Assembly: GCA_009923795.1 (NCBI GenBank)
Contig: RFSU01000001.1
Location: forward strand, 1 to 40,619
Length of the DNA: 40,619 nt
DNA from: Sphingomonadaceae bacterium
GTDB taxonomy: Bacteria > Pseudomonadota > Alphaproteobacteria > Sphingomonadales > Sphingomonadaceae
Direction of reading: 5' to 3'
Shown here one piece after another: positions 32,133 through 40,593 of the stretch. The translations under genes and the position numbers were made by a program. The first letter of the stretch is position 1. Each line of letters opens with the position of its first letter. A model generated the notes under the pieces. It did no database searches. It had not been told where the DNA came from and saw nothing but the letters and a program-made list of their open reading frames with translations.

Positions 32133-33697
32133 TCTGCCGCTTCTGCCAGTTCTGGGGGGTGCCAGACAAGCACGGGTTTGCGAGCGGCGAGCGTTTCATC
32201 GAGCCTGCGGCGCGGCGCGAAGTGCGGTGCGCTCTTCAAAGCGGGGTCGCCCTGTTTGGCGCGCAGCGCAACAGACCGCAGCGCGCCAATAAACTGATCG
32301 AGCGCCGCCTTAGACTCTGTCTCGGTTGGCTCAACCAGCATTGCCCCATGCACGACCAGCGGAAAATAAACGGTCATGGGGTGGAAGCCCTCATCAATCA
32401 GTCCCTTGGCGATATCGAGCGTCGAGAAACCCTCGGCCAGATTGGCGTCCGAGAACAGGGCTTCATGCATGCAGGGGCCAGAGGTGGCAAAGGGCGCGTC
32501 CAGCACGTCTTCCAATTGCCTCAGGACATAATTGGCGTTGAGCACGGCATCTTCGGCCACCTGCCGCAATCCATCGGCCCCATGGCTCAGGATATAGGAG
32601 AGCGCCCGGGTGAACATGCCCATTTGACCGTGGAAGGCCGTCATGCGGCCAAAGCTCTGCGGCAGAGCATCGCCCGCCATTTCTTCTTCGATCAAACGCA
32701 AGCTGCCATCGGCTGCCTTTGTGACAAAGGGAATGGGCGCAAAGGGCGCCAATGCTTCTGACAGCACAACCGGGCCAGAGCCGGGGCCGCCGCCGCCATG
32801 CGGGGTGGAGAAGGTTTTGTGCAAATTGATATGCATGGCATCGACGCCCAAATCGCCGGGGCGCACCCGGCCGACAATCGCGTTGAAGTTCGCGCCATCG
32901 CAATAGACATAACCGCCCGCCGCATGAACCGCATCAGAAATGGTCTTGAGATCGCGTTCAAAAAGCCCGCAGGTATTGGGATTGGTGATCATCACACCCG
33001 CCACATCGGGGCCAAGTCGCGCCAACAGGGCGGGCAAATCCACCCGGCCTTGGGGCGTTGCGGGAATGCTCTCCACTTGAAATCCGGCGAAGGCCGCTGT
33101 TGCGGGATTGGTGCCATGCGCCGATTCCGGCACAAGGACGACCGGACGATCCTCCCCGCGTGCCTCAAGTGCTGCCTTAATGGACAGGATACCGCACAAT
33201 TCCCCATGCGCGCCCGCTTTGGGCGACATGGCAACGGCGTGCATCCCGGTCAGCTTCACCAGCCAATCGGCCAGTTCATGGATCACCGCCAGCGCGCCCT
33301 GCACCGTTTCCTGCGGTTGCAGCGGGTGCACATCGGCAAAGCCCGTCATCCGGGCGATTTTTTCATTGAGGCGCGGATTATGCTTCATCGTGCAGGAGCC
33401 GAGCGGGAAGAGGCCGAGATCAATGGCGTAATTCTGACGGCTTAGGCGCGTATAATGGCGCACCGTTTCCGGCTCTGACAGGCCCGGCAGGCCAATGTCC
33501 CGAACACGGTCTAACCCGCCAAGCCGCGACGCGACCTTTGGGGTTTCGGCCAGATCGACACCCGTGGTGGTGCTGTCGCCAATCTCAAAGATCAGGGCCT
33601 CTTCCAACATCAGCGCCCGGTTTCCGGTAAAGCTGTTCAGTGGGCAATCGCTTGCGCCCCCCATTTCGGGGCGCCATCCGCTTTGGTTCAGGGTCAT
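32129..33697 (-). CDS. gcvPB: Glycine dehydrogenase (decarboxylating) subunit 2
   Basis: This subunit of the P protein binds pyridoxal phosphate and, with gcvPA, decarboxylates glycine in the glycine cleavage system. The 522-residue chain has the PLP-binding lysine, Lys294, in MHINLHKTFSTPHGGGGPG. GLFPLGSCTMKHNPRLNE and VPESAHGTNPATAAFAGF are also typical. The split P protein (two genes rather than one long gcvP) is found in many bacteria, including sphingomonads. It overlaps the stop of gcvPA by four bases and the GTG of the DUF938 gene by four bases at its end. Expression should follow the upstream glycine riboswitch. Confidence 0.97.
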   Translation of the reverse strand: MTLNQSGWRPEMGGASDCPLNSFTGNRALMLEEALIFEIGDSTTTGVDLAETPKVASRLGGLDRVRDIGLPGLSEPETVRHYTRLSRQNYAIDLGLFPLGSCTMKHNPRLNEKIARMTGFADVHPLQPQETVQGALAVIHELADWLVKLTGMHAVAMSPKAGAHGELCGILSIKAALEARGEDRPVVLVPESAHGTNPATAAFAGFQVESIPATPQGRVDLPALLARLGPDVAGVMITNPNTCGLFERDLKTISDAVHAAGGYVYCDGANFNAIVGRVRPGDLGVDAMHINLHKTFSTPHGGGGPGSGPVVLSEALAPFAPIPFVTKAADGSLRLIEEEMAGDALPQSFGRMTAFHGQMGMFTRALSYILSHGADGLRQVAEDAVLNANYVLRQLEDVLDAPFATSGPCMHEALFSDANLAEGFSTLDIAKGLIDEGFHPMTVYFPLVVHGAMLVEPTETESKAALDQFIGALRSVALRAKQGDPALKSAPHFAPRRRLDETLAARKPVLVWHPPELAEAAE

Positions 33698-35052
33698 GCC
33701 AGCACCTCCGAAAGCGCCAGCGCCAGCGCCTCTATATCCTCATCCGTCACTGTTTCGGTGACCGCCACGACCAGCCCATTGGCCAGCCCCGATACCTCTG
33801 GATAGAGCCGCCCCAGCGACACGCCGCCGAGCACACCGCGATCCGCCAACGCACGCACGACCGGCCGCGCCTCGCGTGAAAGCCGCAGGGTAAATTCGTT
33901 GAAGAAGCTTTGGGTCACTAACTCGACACCCGGAACCACCTGCAGCCGCTCTGCCGCCTGCACTGCCTTTCCATGATTGATCGCCGCCAGATCGCGCAGG
34001 CCCTTTTCCCCCAAGAGCGTGAGGTGGATGCTGAAGGCCAGCGCACAAAGGCCAGAATTGGTGCAGATATTGGATGTCGCCTTTTCCCGGCGAATATGTT
34101 GTTCGCGCGTAGAGAGCGTCAGCACAAAGCCGCGTTTCCCTTGCGCATCGACCGTCTCGCCACACAGGCGTCCCGGCATTTGGCGCACAAACTTTTCCTT
34201 GCAGGCAAAGAGCCCGACATAAGGCCCACCAAATTGCAGGCCAACGCCCAGTGATTGGCCTTCGCCCACAACAATATCCGCGCCCATCTCTCCCGGCGCA
34301 CAAATGGCCCCAAGCGCGACGGGCTCGGTCACAACCGCGATCAGGAGCGCGCCATGGTCATGCACACGCGCCGACAGGGCCGATAAATCCTCAATACGAC
34401 CCAGAATGTCGGGATATTGAACCACGACACAGCTCGTCTCTGCATCCACCGCCGCAATCAGGCGGTCCATGTCTGTTTCAGCCGAGAGTTCCGGCGTCGC
34501 CATATCGAGCCTATCGCCCGTGAAGTGCGCCATCGTCTTGGCGACACTCACATAATGGGGATGCAGACCGGAAGAGAGCACGGCCTTGCGACGGCGCGTG
34601 ATGCGCCCGGCCATGGAAATCGCTTCCCAACAGGCGGTTGAGCCATCATACATGGAGGCATTGGCCACATCGCAACCAAAGAGGCGCGCCACCTGCGTTT
34701 GAAATTCAAACAACATCTGAAGCGTGCCCTGCGCAATTTCCGGCTGATAGGGCGTATAGGCGGTCAGAAACTCCCCCCGCTGGATCAGGTGATCAATCGA
34801 GGCCGGCACATGATGCTTGTACGCCCCTGCCCCCAGGAAGAAGGGGTGGTCGCTGGCCGCGCTGTTTTTCTGTGCAAGCTTTGCGAAATGCCGCTCCACC
34901 GCCAGTTCGCTCGCATGATTGGCAAGGCCTGATATGGGTCGATCCAGACGGGCATGGTCGGGCACATCCACGAACAAATCATCAATTGAACGCGCGCCAA
35001 TGGTCGCCAGCATCTGCTGCCGGTCGCTCTGCGTCAGGGGAAGGTACCGCAT
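33694..35052 (-). CDS. gcvPA: Glycine dehydrogenase (decarboxylating) subunit 1
   Basis: This is the second half of the split P protein and forms the heterotetramer with GcvPB. The 452-residue protein opens with MRYLPLTQSDRQQML, continues with FLGAGAYKHHVPA and YTPYQPEIAQGTLQMLFEFQ, and contains NASMYDGSTACWEA. A C-terminal fold-type-I region follows without the PLP lysine of the partner. I chose ATG at 35052 because AAGGAG lies about eight bases upstream and the family begins there; an upstream 20-codon extension overlaps the gcvH stop region. It is 22 bases after gcvH and overlaps gcvPB. Confidence 0.97.
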   Translation of the reverse strand: MRYLPLTQSDRQQMLATIGARSIDDLFVDVPDHARLDRPISGLANHASELAVERHFAKLAQKNSAASDHPFFLGAGAYKHHVPASIDHLIQRGEFLTAYTPYQPEIAQGTLQMLFEFQTQVARLFGCDVANASMYDGSTACWEAISMAGRITRRRKAVLSSGLHPHYVSVAKTMAHFTGDRLDMATPELSAETDMDRLIAAVDAETSCVVVQYPDILGRIEDLSALSARVHDHGALLIAVVTEPVALGAICAPGEMGADIVVGEGQSLGVGLQFGGPYVGLFACKEKFVRQMPGRLCGETVDAQGKRGFVLTLSTREQHIRREKATSNICTNSGLCALAFSIHLTLLGEKGLRDLAAINHGKAVQAAERLQVVPGVELVTQSFFNEFTLRLSREARPVVRALADRGVLGGVSLGRLYPEVSGLANGLVVAVTETVTDEDIEALALALSEVLA

Positions 35053-35074
35053 GGGGAAAGCTCCTTCGTTTGGC

Positions 35075-35446
35075 TTAAAGGGTGGCGACAAAGTCCTGAT
35101 ACGCAGCCGCATCCATCAGACCGTCCAGTTCTGAAGGATCGGCCAAAGTCAGCTTGAAGAACCAACCCTCCCCTTCCGGATCAGAATTGACGAGCGCAGG
35201 GTCATCGCCCAGCGCGGCGTTTCCCTGAGTAACGGTGCCAGAGACGGGCGCATACACATCAGACGCGGCCTTCACGGACTCGACGACTGCGGCATCGCCG
35301 CCCTTTGTCACCTGCGCGCCAACTGCGGGAACATCCACAAAAACAATATCGCCCAATTGGCTCTGCGCATAATCGGTGATGCCGACCAGGGCCTCGTTGC
35401 CGTCAACATCAATCCATTCATGTTCGGACGTGAAATAGCGGGTCAT
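35075..35446 (-). CDS. gcvH: Glycine cleavage system H protein
   Basis: GcvH is the lipoylated carrier that shuttles the aminomethyl group between the P, T and L proteins. The 123-residue protein has FTSEHEWIDVDGNEALVGIT at the start, GDIVFVDVP, and the lipoylation site VESVKAASDVYAP with Lys59. The later part has NSDPEGEGWFFKLTLAD. All residues of the family core are present. The start ATG at 35446 overlaps the gcvT stop by four bases, and an AAAGGAG lies upstream within gcvT. The gene order T-H-PA-PB is kept. Confidence 0.98.
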   Translation of the reverse strand: MTRYFTSEHEWIDVDGNEALVGITDYAQSQLGDIVFVDVPAVGAQVTKGGDAAVVESVKAASDVYAPVSGTVTQGNAALGDDPALVNSDPEGEGWFFKLTLADPSELDGLMDAAAYQDFVATL

Positions 35447-36585
35447 TTGGCGGCTCCTTTGCGATGATAACGGTGGGGAACAAACGGCATGGCCGTGACG
35501 GTCATCGGCACGCGCTTGCCGCGCACTTCGGCCTCTAACCGTGTGTCGGGTGCGCTATAGTTGGCAGAGACATAGCCCATGGCGATGGGGGCATTGACGC
35601 TGGGCGCAAATCCGCCCGAGGTGACGACCCCAATTTGTGTATTGCCCGCAAAAACCGGCGCGCCTTCGCGCACGGGCATCCGCCCATCGACCGTCAGGCC
35701 AACGCGACGCCGGGCAGGCCCCGCTTCGAGCTTGGCAAGAATGGCCGCAGCGCCCGGAAAGCCCCCAGCAGCGCGGCGGCGCTTCGAAAGCGCGAACATC
35801 AAATCCGCTTCGACCGGATCCGTTTCCTCATCCAGATCATGCCCATAAAGCGGCAGGCCCGCCTCCAGCCGCAGCGAATCCCGCGCGCCAAGGCCAATGG
35901 GCTTCACCTCTGGCTGGCGGCACAACAGCTCTGCAAATTCAGTCACATGTTCGGCGGGAATGGACATCTCAAAACCATCCTCCCCGGTATAGCCAGACCT
36001 GCTGATCCAAAGCGGCTCCAGCCCCCAAAAGAAGGAACCTGCCTCCATGAATGACAGGCCGTCTACACCCGGCACGATCCGGTTGAGCGCATCCACGGCT
36101 TTTGGCCCCTGAAGCGCAATCAGCGCGCGATCCTCAAGATGGCTCATGGTGATATCATCGGGCAGATATTCCCGCAAATGGCCGATATCATCCCATTTCA
36201 CCGCGCCATTGACGACGATAAACAGCACCATCGGTGCCCGTGCCACCATCAGATCATCGAGAATGCCGCCGGTGTCATTGAGCAGCAGAGCATAACGCTG
36301 CCGTCCCTCAGTCAGCGCACCAAGATCAGCAGTGATCAGCGTTTCAAGGGCGGTATCCAGCCCGTCGCCGGACAGGATCAACTGGCCCATATGTGACACA
36401 TCGAACAGGCCGGCGCTCTCCCGCGTCCAGAGATGCTCGGCGATAATCCCGTCATATTGGATGGGCATCAAATAGCCCGCAAAGGGCACCATGCGCGCGC
36501 CCTTGGCCCGGTGCCAAGCATCCAGCGGCAAAGTGTTAGGCTCAGCCTCCAGCCAGTTTTCAGGTTCGGGAGAAAATTCGCTCAT
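35443..36585 (-). CDS. gcvT: Aminomethyltransferase (glycine cleavage T protein)
   Basis: GcvT transfers the aminomethyl group from lipoylated GcvH to tetrahydrofolate, releasing ammonia. The 380-residue protein has LDAWHRAKGARMVPFAGY near the N-terminus and ESAGLFDVSHMGQL, the folate-binding signature. It also has RYALLLNDTGGILDDLM, ISRSGYTGEDGFEMS, and GLGARDSLRLEAGLPLYGHDL. ATG at 36585 was chosen because the family begins close to it; a longer form would start in the riboswitch expression region. It is the first gene after a tandem glycine riboswitch and the head of the gcvT-gcvH-gcvPA-gcvPB-DUF938 operon. Confidence 0.97.
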   Translation of the reverse strand: MSEFSPEPENWLEAEPNTLPLDAWHRAKGARMVPFAGYLMPIQYDGIIAEHLWTRESAGLFDVSHMGQLILSGDGLDTALETLITADLGALTEGRQRYALLLNDTGGILDDLMVARAPMVLFIVVNGAVKWDDIGHLREYLPDDITMSHLEDRALIALQGPKAVDALNRIVPGVDGLSFMEAGSFFWGLEPLWISRSGYTGEDGFEMSIPAEHVTEFAELLCRQPEVKPIGLGARDSLRLEAGLPLYGHDLDEETDPVEADLMFALSKRRRAAGGFPGAAAILAKLEAGPARRRVGLTVDGRMPVREGAPVFAGNTQIGVVTSGGFAPSVNAPIAMGYVSANYSAPDTRLEAEVRGKRVPMTVTAMPFVPHRYHRKGAAK

Positions 36586-36601
36586 CACATTGGATCCAGT
36601 C

Positions 36602-36641
36602 AAAAAGAGAACCAATGCCGCGCCCAAAAGCGATGCACCGG
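36602..36641 (-). terminator. Terminator-like hairpin of the glycine riboswitch expression platform
   Basis: On the minus strand, CCGGTGC pairs with GCATTGG (two G-U pairs). An inner CGC/GCG stem lies inside, and the T-rich TTCTCTTTTT follows. It begins immediately after the second aptamer and ends 16 bases before the gcvT start. This layout suggests transcription attenuation, relieved when glycine binds. The fold was judged by eye. Confidence 0.6.
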
Positions 36642-36830
36642 ACCCCCTCTGTCACGGAACCTGAGAGCTTTCGCGCAACCCTTTCGGGACGCTTACCCCT
36701 TCGGTGGCTTCGACCAAGGCCGAAACGCTTTCCAGAGTGTCGCAACTGCCAGCGCGGTCCTTTTGCCTGAGAGATTCCGGGGCGGTTGCTCCTTCGGCGG
36801 GTCTGGCGAAGCAGACCCCTCTCCCGCGCT
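36640..36830 (-). promoter_or_regulatory. Tandem glycine riboswitch
   Basis: The leader of gcvT contains two glycine aptamers. The first begins with GCGGGAGAGG (near 36830) and has GCCGAAGGAGCAACC, AATCTCTCAGGCAAAAGGAC. The second starts near CTCTGGAAAG (about 36738) and has CACCGAAGGGGTAAGCG, then AAGCTCTCAGGTTCCGTGAC and a closing AGAGGGGG. These strings are the conserved core elements of the gcvT motif. Glycine binding is known to switch on glycine cleavage genes in this class. A terminator-like hairpin follows. Confidence 0.93.
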
Positions 36831-36843
36831 ATCAGCGACTCGA

Positions 36844-36874
36844 ATTAAATGGCTGGCCCAAGGGCCCAAGTCAA
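36844..36874 (-). promoter_or_regulatory. Probable promoter of the gcv operon
   Basis: On the minus strand, TTGACT (36869-36874) and TTTAAT (36844-36849) are separated by 19 bases; ATTTAA, one base earlier, gives an 18-base spacing. Transcription would start just before the first riboswitch aptamer at about 36830. The -35 box overlaps the stop codon region of the upstream MOSC gene. Confidence 0.6.
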
Positions 36875-37518
36875 CCGTTCAAAAATTGGCGCGCCCGCGC
36901 CCGCCAGCCATCGAACAGGACATCCATCTCTGAAAGGGCGGCCAAAGCCGCCCGATCTTCCTTATATTTGCCGCCCACAAGCAGATCAAAAACCCGGCGC
37001 GCCGTCCAATCGGGAAAGGGCCTGTCGAGAAGGATCAGATCATCCCCCAATTGCGCCTGACCGGCTTCAATGACGCGATAATACCAACCAGATCGCCCCT
37101 CCCGCACCATCAATTCGGGAAGCGTAGCCCATGCGAGACGATCCCCCTGTTTCCAACAGGGTTGGCGCGCCTGACTAACCTCTACCAGTGCGGAGCCAAG
37201 CCGAAAGCGGTCGCCAATGCACACCGTGTCTTCATCCAGTCCAGTGGTTGAGATGTTTTCGCCAAAGGCCCCGGGTGCGCGCAGCAGAGCCGTGTCAGGC
37301 GCGTCCTCTTTCCAGCGTGCGTAATGATCAAAGGGATAATGGTGGAGCGCCTTATCGCGCCCGCCATGATGCACCTGATCGGCCTGTTCATCCCCCATTA
37401 TGCCGAAAAGGCCAATCTGGACGGTGCCAGAGAGCGGCTGTTTGGCAATGGCGCTCCCCTCCCCGCGCGACAATGGCTGAACTCGGCCAGTCAGAAGGGC
37501 GCGAATGGGAAAGGACAT
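36871..37518 (-). CDS. MOSC domain-containing protein (YiiM-like)
   Basis: This 215-residue protein has a MOSC (molybdenum cofactor sulfurase C-terminal) domain, used by enzymes that bind the molybdenum cofactor; YiiM-type members reduce N-hydroxylated compounds. It shows the GDEQADQVHHGGRDKALHHYP signature, ENISTTGLDEDTVCIGDRF, and the cysteine motif SQARQPCWKQGDRLAW. The C-terminal GRSGWYYRVIEAG is also typical. The start ATG at 37518 overlaps the stop of the upstream lipoprotein gene by one base (TAATG), so the genes are coupled. Its stop lies in the promoter region of the gcv operon. Confidence 0.92.
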   Translation of the reverse strand: MSFPIRALLTGRVQPLSRGEGSAIAKQPLSGTVQIGLFGIMGDEQADQVHHGGRDKALHHYPFDHYARWKEDAPDTALLRAPGAFGENISTTGLDEDTVCIGDRFRLGSALVEVSQARQPCWKQGDRLAWATLPELMVREGRSGWYYRVIEAGQAQLGDDLILLDRPFPDWTARRVFDLLVGGKYKEDRAALAALSEMDVLFDGWRARARQFLNG

Positions 37519-38174
37519 TAGCGAGTGGCGTTATACTGAAGCTGCGCGTCGCTCAGCTGAAAACCAACCAGAAGTTCAAAACTCGCCTTTTGCACGGCCG
37601 CGCGCACATCCGGGTTGGCCAAGGGATCAACTGCGGCATCCGCATCGCCCGCTTTGCGCTTGCGCGTCAAACGCTGTTCAATTTCCGGGGGCAGAGTGGC
37701 GGCCGCCCGGTTCACATATCCTGTCGCCGAGCCAGATGCTTCAGCGCGTGTCTGGCCATCGGCGAAATTGAGCCGGATCGTCCCCAAGCGTTTGGACACA
37801 ACAACGCGGCCGCCCTGAACCACTGTTGCGAAATAGGGCAGATCAACTTGCCGCGCGCCTTTGCTCGCTCGTCGAGTCGCGCGGACATCAAATGTTGCAT
37901 TGGCAACAATATCAGCACCCTGTTGCGCGCAAGTTTCCCGCAAATTGGTGATCGCGGCCACGACATCAATCGCGCTGGCATCCCGCGCCTCTGCCGGATC
38001 AAAAACGGTAATGTCACCTGTATAGGCCGGAATAGCGACCGCCGGGCACGCCGAGCGCGTGACAGAAATACCGCCAGTTGCGTCAATATCCCCATCCTTT
38101 GCACAGCCCGCCAACAGAACAGAGGCAAGGCCAAGCGTGGCAAGAGCGGGCAAACGGGGAAAATTACGCAGCAT
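37518..38174 (-). CDS. Predicted lipoprotein of unknown function
   Basis: This protein of 218 residues has an N-terminal signal with the lipobox LLAGC (Cys24), so it is probably anchored to a membrane on the periplasmic side. The mature part has FDPAEARDASAIDVVAAITN, two cysteines (SACPAV and RETCAQQ), a beta-rich centre, and a C-terminal helix (VRAAVQKASFELLVGFQL). Similar sphingomonad proteins exist as far as I recall, but none with a known role. I chose ATG at 38174 over TTG at 38192. It overlaps the MOSC gene by one base and is divergent from ispH. Confidence 0.8.
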   Translation of the reverse strand: MLRNFPRLPALATLGLASVLLAGCAKDGDIDATGGISVTRSACPAVAIPAYTGDITVFDPAEARDASAIDVVAAITNLRETCAQQGADIVANATFDVRATRRASKGARQVDLPYFATVVQGGRVVVSKRLGTIRLNFADGQTRAEASGSATGYVNRAAATLPPEIEQRLTRKRKAGDADAAVDPLANPDVRAAVQKASFELLVGFQLSDAQLQYNATR

Positions 38175-38259
38175 GGTCAAGGGATTCCTCAAAGATCAGA
38201 GGTGCGGTATAGGAAGCGGCTTTCCCGGCTGCAAGCAATCGCGTAGGGGCAAAATTAAG

Positions 38260-39207
38260 ATGAGTGAGACAAAACCACCCTTACGCCTGCTGATTGCCGC
38301 CCCGCGCGGCTTTTGTGCCGGCGTTGATCGCGCCATTTTGATCGTCGAAAAGGCGATCGAGCAATATGGCGCACCCGTTTATGTCCGGCATGAGATTGTG
38401 CATAACCGCTTTGTTGTGGACAGTTTGAAGGCCAAGGGCGCCGTTTTTGTTGAGGAGCTGGATGACGTCCCTGATGGGGTTCCCGTTGTCTTTTCAGCGC
38501 ATGGCGTGCCAAAGCTGATCCCTGCAACCGCCGACGCGCGCGGAATGAATTGGCTTGATGCGACCTGCCCCCTTGTTTCGAAGGTGCATCGGCAAGCCGA
38601 GCGTCTGGTTGAACAGAATAAACATATCATCTTTATCGGCCATGCTGGCCACCCAGAGGTCATTGGCACTTTTGGGCAAGTGCCCGATGGCTCCATGACG
38701 TTGATCGAAGATGTGGCCGATGTGGCCGAGCTTCCCGACATGGACGCCGCCCAGCTTGGCTTTCTGACACAGACGACATTGTCGGTTGATGATACAGCCG
38801 CCATTGTCGACGCGCTCAAAGCCCGCTTCCCCGGCATTCAGGGGCCAAAGGGCGAAGATATCTGCTATGCAACGAGCAACCGGCAAGAAGCCGTGAAAGC
38901 GATTTGTGTGCAGGCGGATAAGTTGATCGTGATCGGTGCCCCAAATTCGTCAAACTCCCAGCGTCTGGCCGAAGTGGGCGAACGCCTGGGCGTGCCCGCG
39001 CGGCTTGTGCAGCGGGGACATGATTTGGATTTTGATTGGCTTGGTACCCCGGCCACGCTTGGCCTGACCGCCGGGGCCTCAGCGCCCGAACTGCTTGTCC
39101 GCGAAGTGGTTGACTGCCTGCGAGAACGCTTTGTTGTGACCGAGGAGCAGGTGAAAACAGCGGAAGAAGACATGGTCTTCAAACTTCCTCGCAAGCTGAC
39201 GGAATAA
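38260..39207 (+). CDS. ispH: 4-hydroxy-3-methylbut-2-enyl diphosphate reductase
   Basis: IspH is the iron-sulfur enzyme that makes IPP and DMAPP in the last step of the MEP isoprenoid pathway. The 315-residue protein has the first cluster cysteine in APRGFCAGVDRAI. VRHEIVHNRFVVDSLKAKGA follows, the second cysteine is in LDATCPLVSKVH, and the third is in ICYATSNRQEAV. GAPNSSNSQRL and the C-terminal LTAGASAPELLV also fit. The start is ATG at 38260 (MSETKPPLRLL); a longer frame upstream overlaps the divergent lipoprotein gene and is not family-like. It is one base before thrB, and the order ispH-thrB-rnhA is common in alphaproteobacteria. Confidence 0.97.
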   Translation: MSETKPPLRLLIAAPRGFCAGVDRAILIVEKAIEQYGAPVYVRHEIVHNRFVVDSLKAKGAVFVEELDDVPDGVPVVFSAHGVPKLIPATADARGMNWLDATCPLVSKVHRQAERLVEQNKHIIFIGHAGHPEVIGTFGQVPDGSMTLIEDVADVAELPDMDAAQLGFLTQTTLSVDDTAAIVDALKARFPGIQGPKGEDICYATSNRQEAVKAICVQADKLIVIGAPNSSNSQRLAEVGERLGVPARLVQRGHDLDFDWLGTPATLGLTAGASAPELLVREVVDCLRERFVVTEEQVKTAEEDMVFKLPRKLTE

Positions 39208-39208
39208 A

Positions 39209-40147
39209 ATGGCCGTCTATACCCATATCGCTGCCGAGGACATGGCAGAGTATGTGCGCGCCTTTGACGCGGGCGAACTCCGCTCTGCCAAAGGGATCGC
39301 CGAAGGGGTTGAGAACAGCAATTATCTGGTTGAGACAGACAAGGGCAGGTTCATCTTCACCGTTTATGAAAAACGTGTCGATATCAATGACTTGCCATTC
39401 TTTCTTGGGATGATCGATCATCTTGTGGCGCGCGGATGTCCGGTGCCAGCGGCGCTCAAGACGCGCGATGGCAGCGGCACAATCATCCGTCAGGGAAAAT
39501 CCATGGCGATGATGGCCTTTATGCCCGGCCTCTCCGTCTCGCACCCCACGCCCGCACAGGCGCTGTCAACGGGCAAGGTCTTGGGTCAACTTCATCAGGC
39601 GCTGGCAGACTTCCCGCTTGATCGCGCCAACACGCTTGGCCCAGAGGGCTGGTATGATCTGGCCGAGCGGTGCGGTGATGATCTTGATAAAATCCAGCCC
39701 GGCCTCAAGGCGCGGGTGGAAGCAGAATGCGCATTTATACGTACAAACTGGCCCAAAGACCTTGCGCGCAGCGTGATCCATGCAGACCTATTTCCAGACA
39801 ATGTCTTAATGTCGGGGGATCAGGTCTGTGCGGTCATTGATTTCTACTTTGCCTGCACGGAAATCCGCGCGTGGGATCTTGCCGTCACGCACAGCTCTTG
39901 GAGCTTCGATAGCGCCCGCAACATCTATGTGCCCGCCGTCGGGGATGCGCTGATTGCGGGTTATGAAGCCAGCTTTGGCCTGACCGAAGCTGAACGGTTG
40001 GCTTTTCCCATATTGGCGCGCGGGGCGTGCCTGCGCTTTCTTCTGACGCGCGCATGGGATTGGCTCAACACCCCGGCCGATGCGCTTGTGACGCGCAAAG
40101 ACCCGCTCGCCTATCTGGCACGACTGGAGCATTACGCCCGACCGTGA
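39209..40147 (+). CDS. thrB: Homoserine kinase (aminoglycoside-phosphotransferase fold)
   Basis: This enzyme phosphorylates homoserine in threonine synthesis. The 312-residue protein is of the APH-like type II homoserine kinase, not the GHMP type of E. coli. It starts with MAVYTHIAAEDMAEY and has GVENSNYLVETDKGRFIFTVYEK, where the ATP lysine resides. The catalytic loop is VIHADLFPDNVLMSGDQ, and AVIDFYFACTEIRAWDLAVTHSSW carries the metal-binding Asp. It starts one base after the ispH stop, and its own TGA overlaps the GTG start of rnhA. Confidence 0.95.
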   Translation: MAVYTHIAAEDMAEYVRAFDAGELRSAKGIAEGVENSNYLVETDKGRFIFTVYEKRVDINDLPFFLGMIDHLVARGCPVPAALKTRDGSGTIIRQGKSMAMMAFMPGLSVSHPTPAQALSTGKVLGQLHQALADFPLDRANTLGPEGWYDLAERCGDDLDKIQPGLKARVEAECAFIRTNWPKDLARSVIHADLFPDNVLMSGDQVCAVIDFYFACTEIRAWDLAVTHSSWSFDSARNIYVPAVGDALIAGYEASFGLTEAERLAFPILARGACLRFLLTRAWDWLNTPADALVTRKDPLAYLARLEHYARP

Positions 40148-40593
40148 GTGAGCTTCCGCTTGTCAAAATCGCCACAGATGGCGCCTGCAAAGGCAATCCC
40201 GGCCCCGGCGGCTGGGGGGTCTTGATGCGCTTTAATGGCGTGGAGAAGGAATTATCCGGCAGCGATCCTGCGACCACCAATAACCGAATGGAGTTGATGG
40301 CCGCCATTCAGGGCCTGAAGGCGCTGAACCGACCTTGCCATGTCGTTCTGGAAACCGACAGCGCCTATGTGCGCGACGGCATCACCAAATGGATCCATGG
40401 TTGGCAGCGCAATGGCTGGCGCACCGCCGATAAAAAACCGGTCAAAAACGGAGATCTTTGGCAGGAATTATTGGCGGCCAGCAAAGCACATACAATCGAC
40501 TGGCGCTGGGTGAAGGGCCATTCGGGCGACCCCGATAATGAACGCGCCGATCAATTGGCGAGCAATGCCGCCCTGCTGGAAAGCGTCAGCTAA
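40144..40593 (+). CDS. rnhA: Ribonuclease HI
   Basis: RnhA degrades the RNA strand of RNA-DNA hybrids during replication and repair. The 149-residue protein has the active-site Asp in KIATDGACKGNPGPGGWG and Glu in NNRMELMAAIQGL. The Asp in VLETDSAYVRDGI and the last Asp in VKGHSGDPDNERADQLA complete the set. WIHGWQRNGWRTADKKPVKN is the basic substrate-handle region. The start is GTG at 40144, overlapping the thrB stop by four bases (GTGA), which supports translational coupling. Only 26 bases remain after its stop. Confidence 0.97.
   Translation: MSELPLVKIATDGACKGNPGPGGWGVLMRFNGVEKELSGSDPATTNNRMELMAAIQGLKALNRPCHVVLETDSAYVRDGITKWIHGWQRNGWRTADKKPVKNGDLWQELLAASKAHTIDWRWVKGHSGDPDNERADQLASNAALLESVS

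Noticed and set aside
37188..38246. 352-codon open frame on the plus strand
   Set aside because: Antisense to the MOSC and lipoprotein genes; no domain is recognisable.
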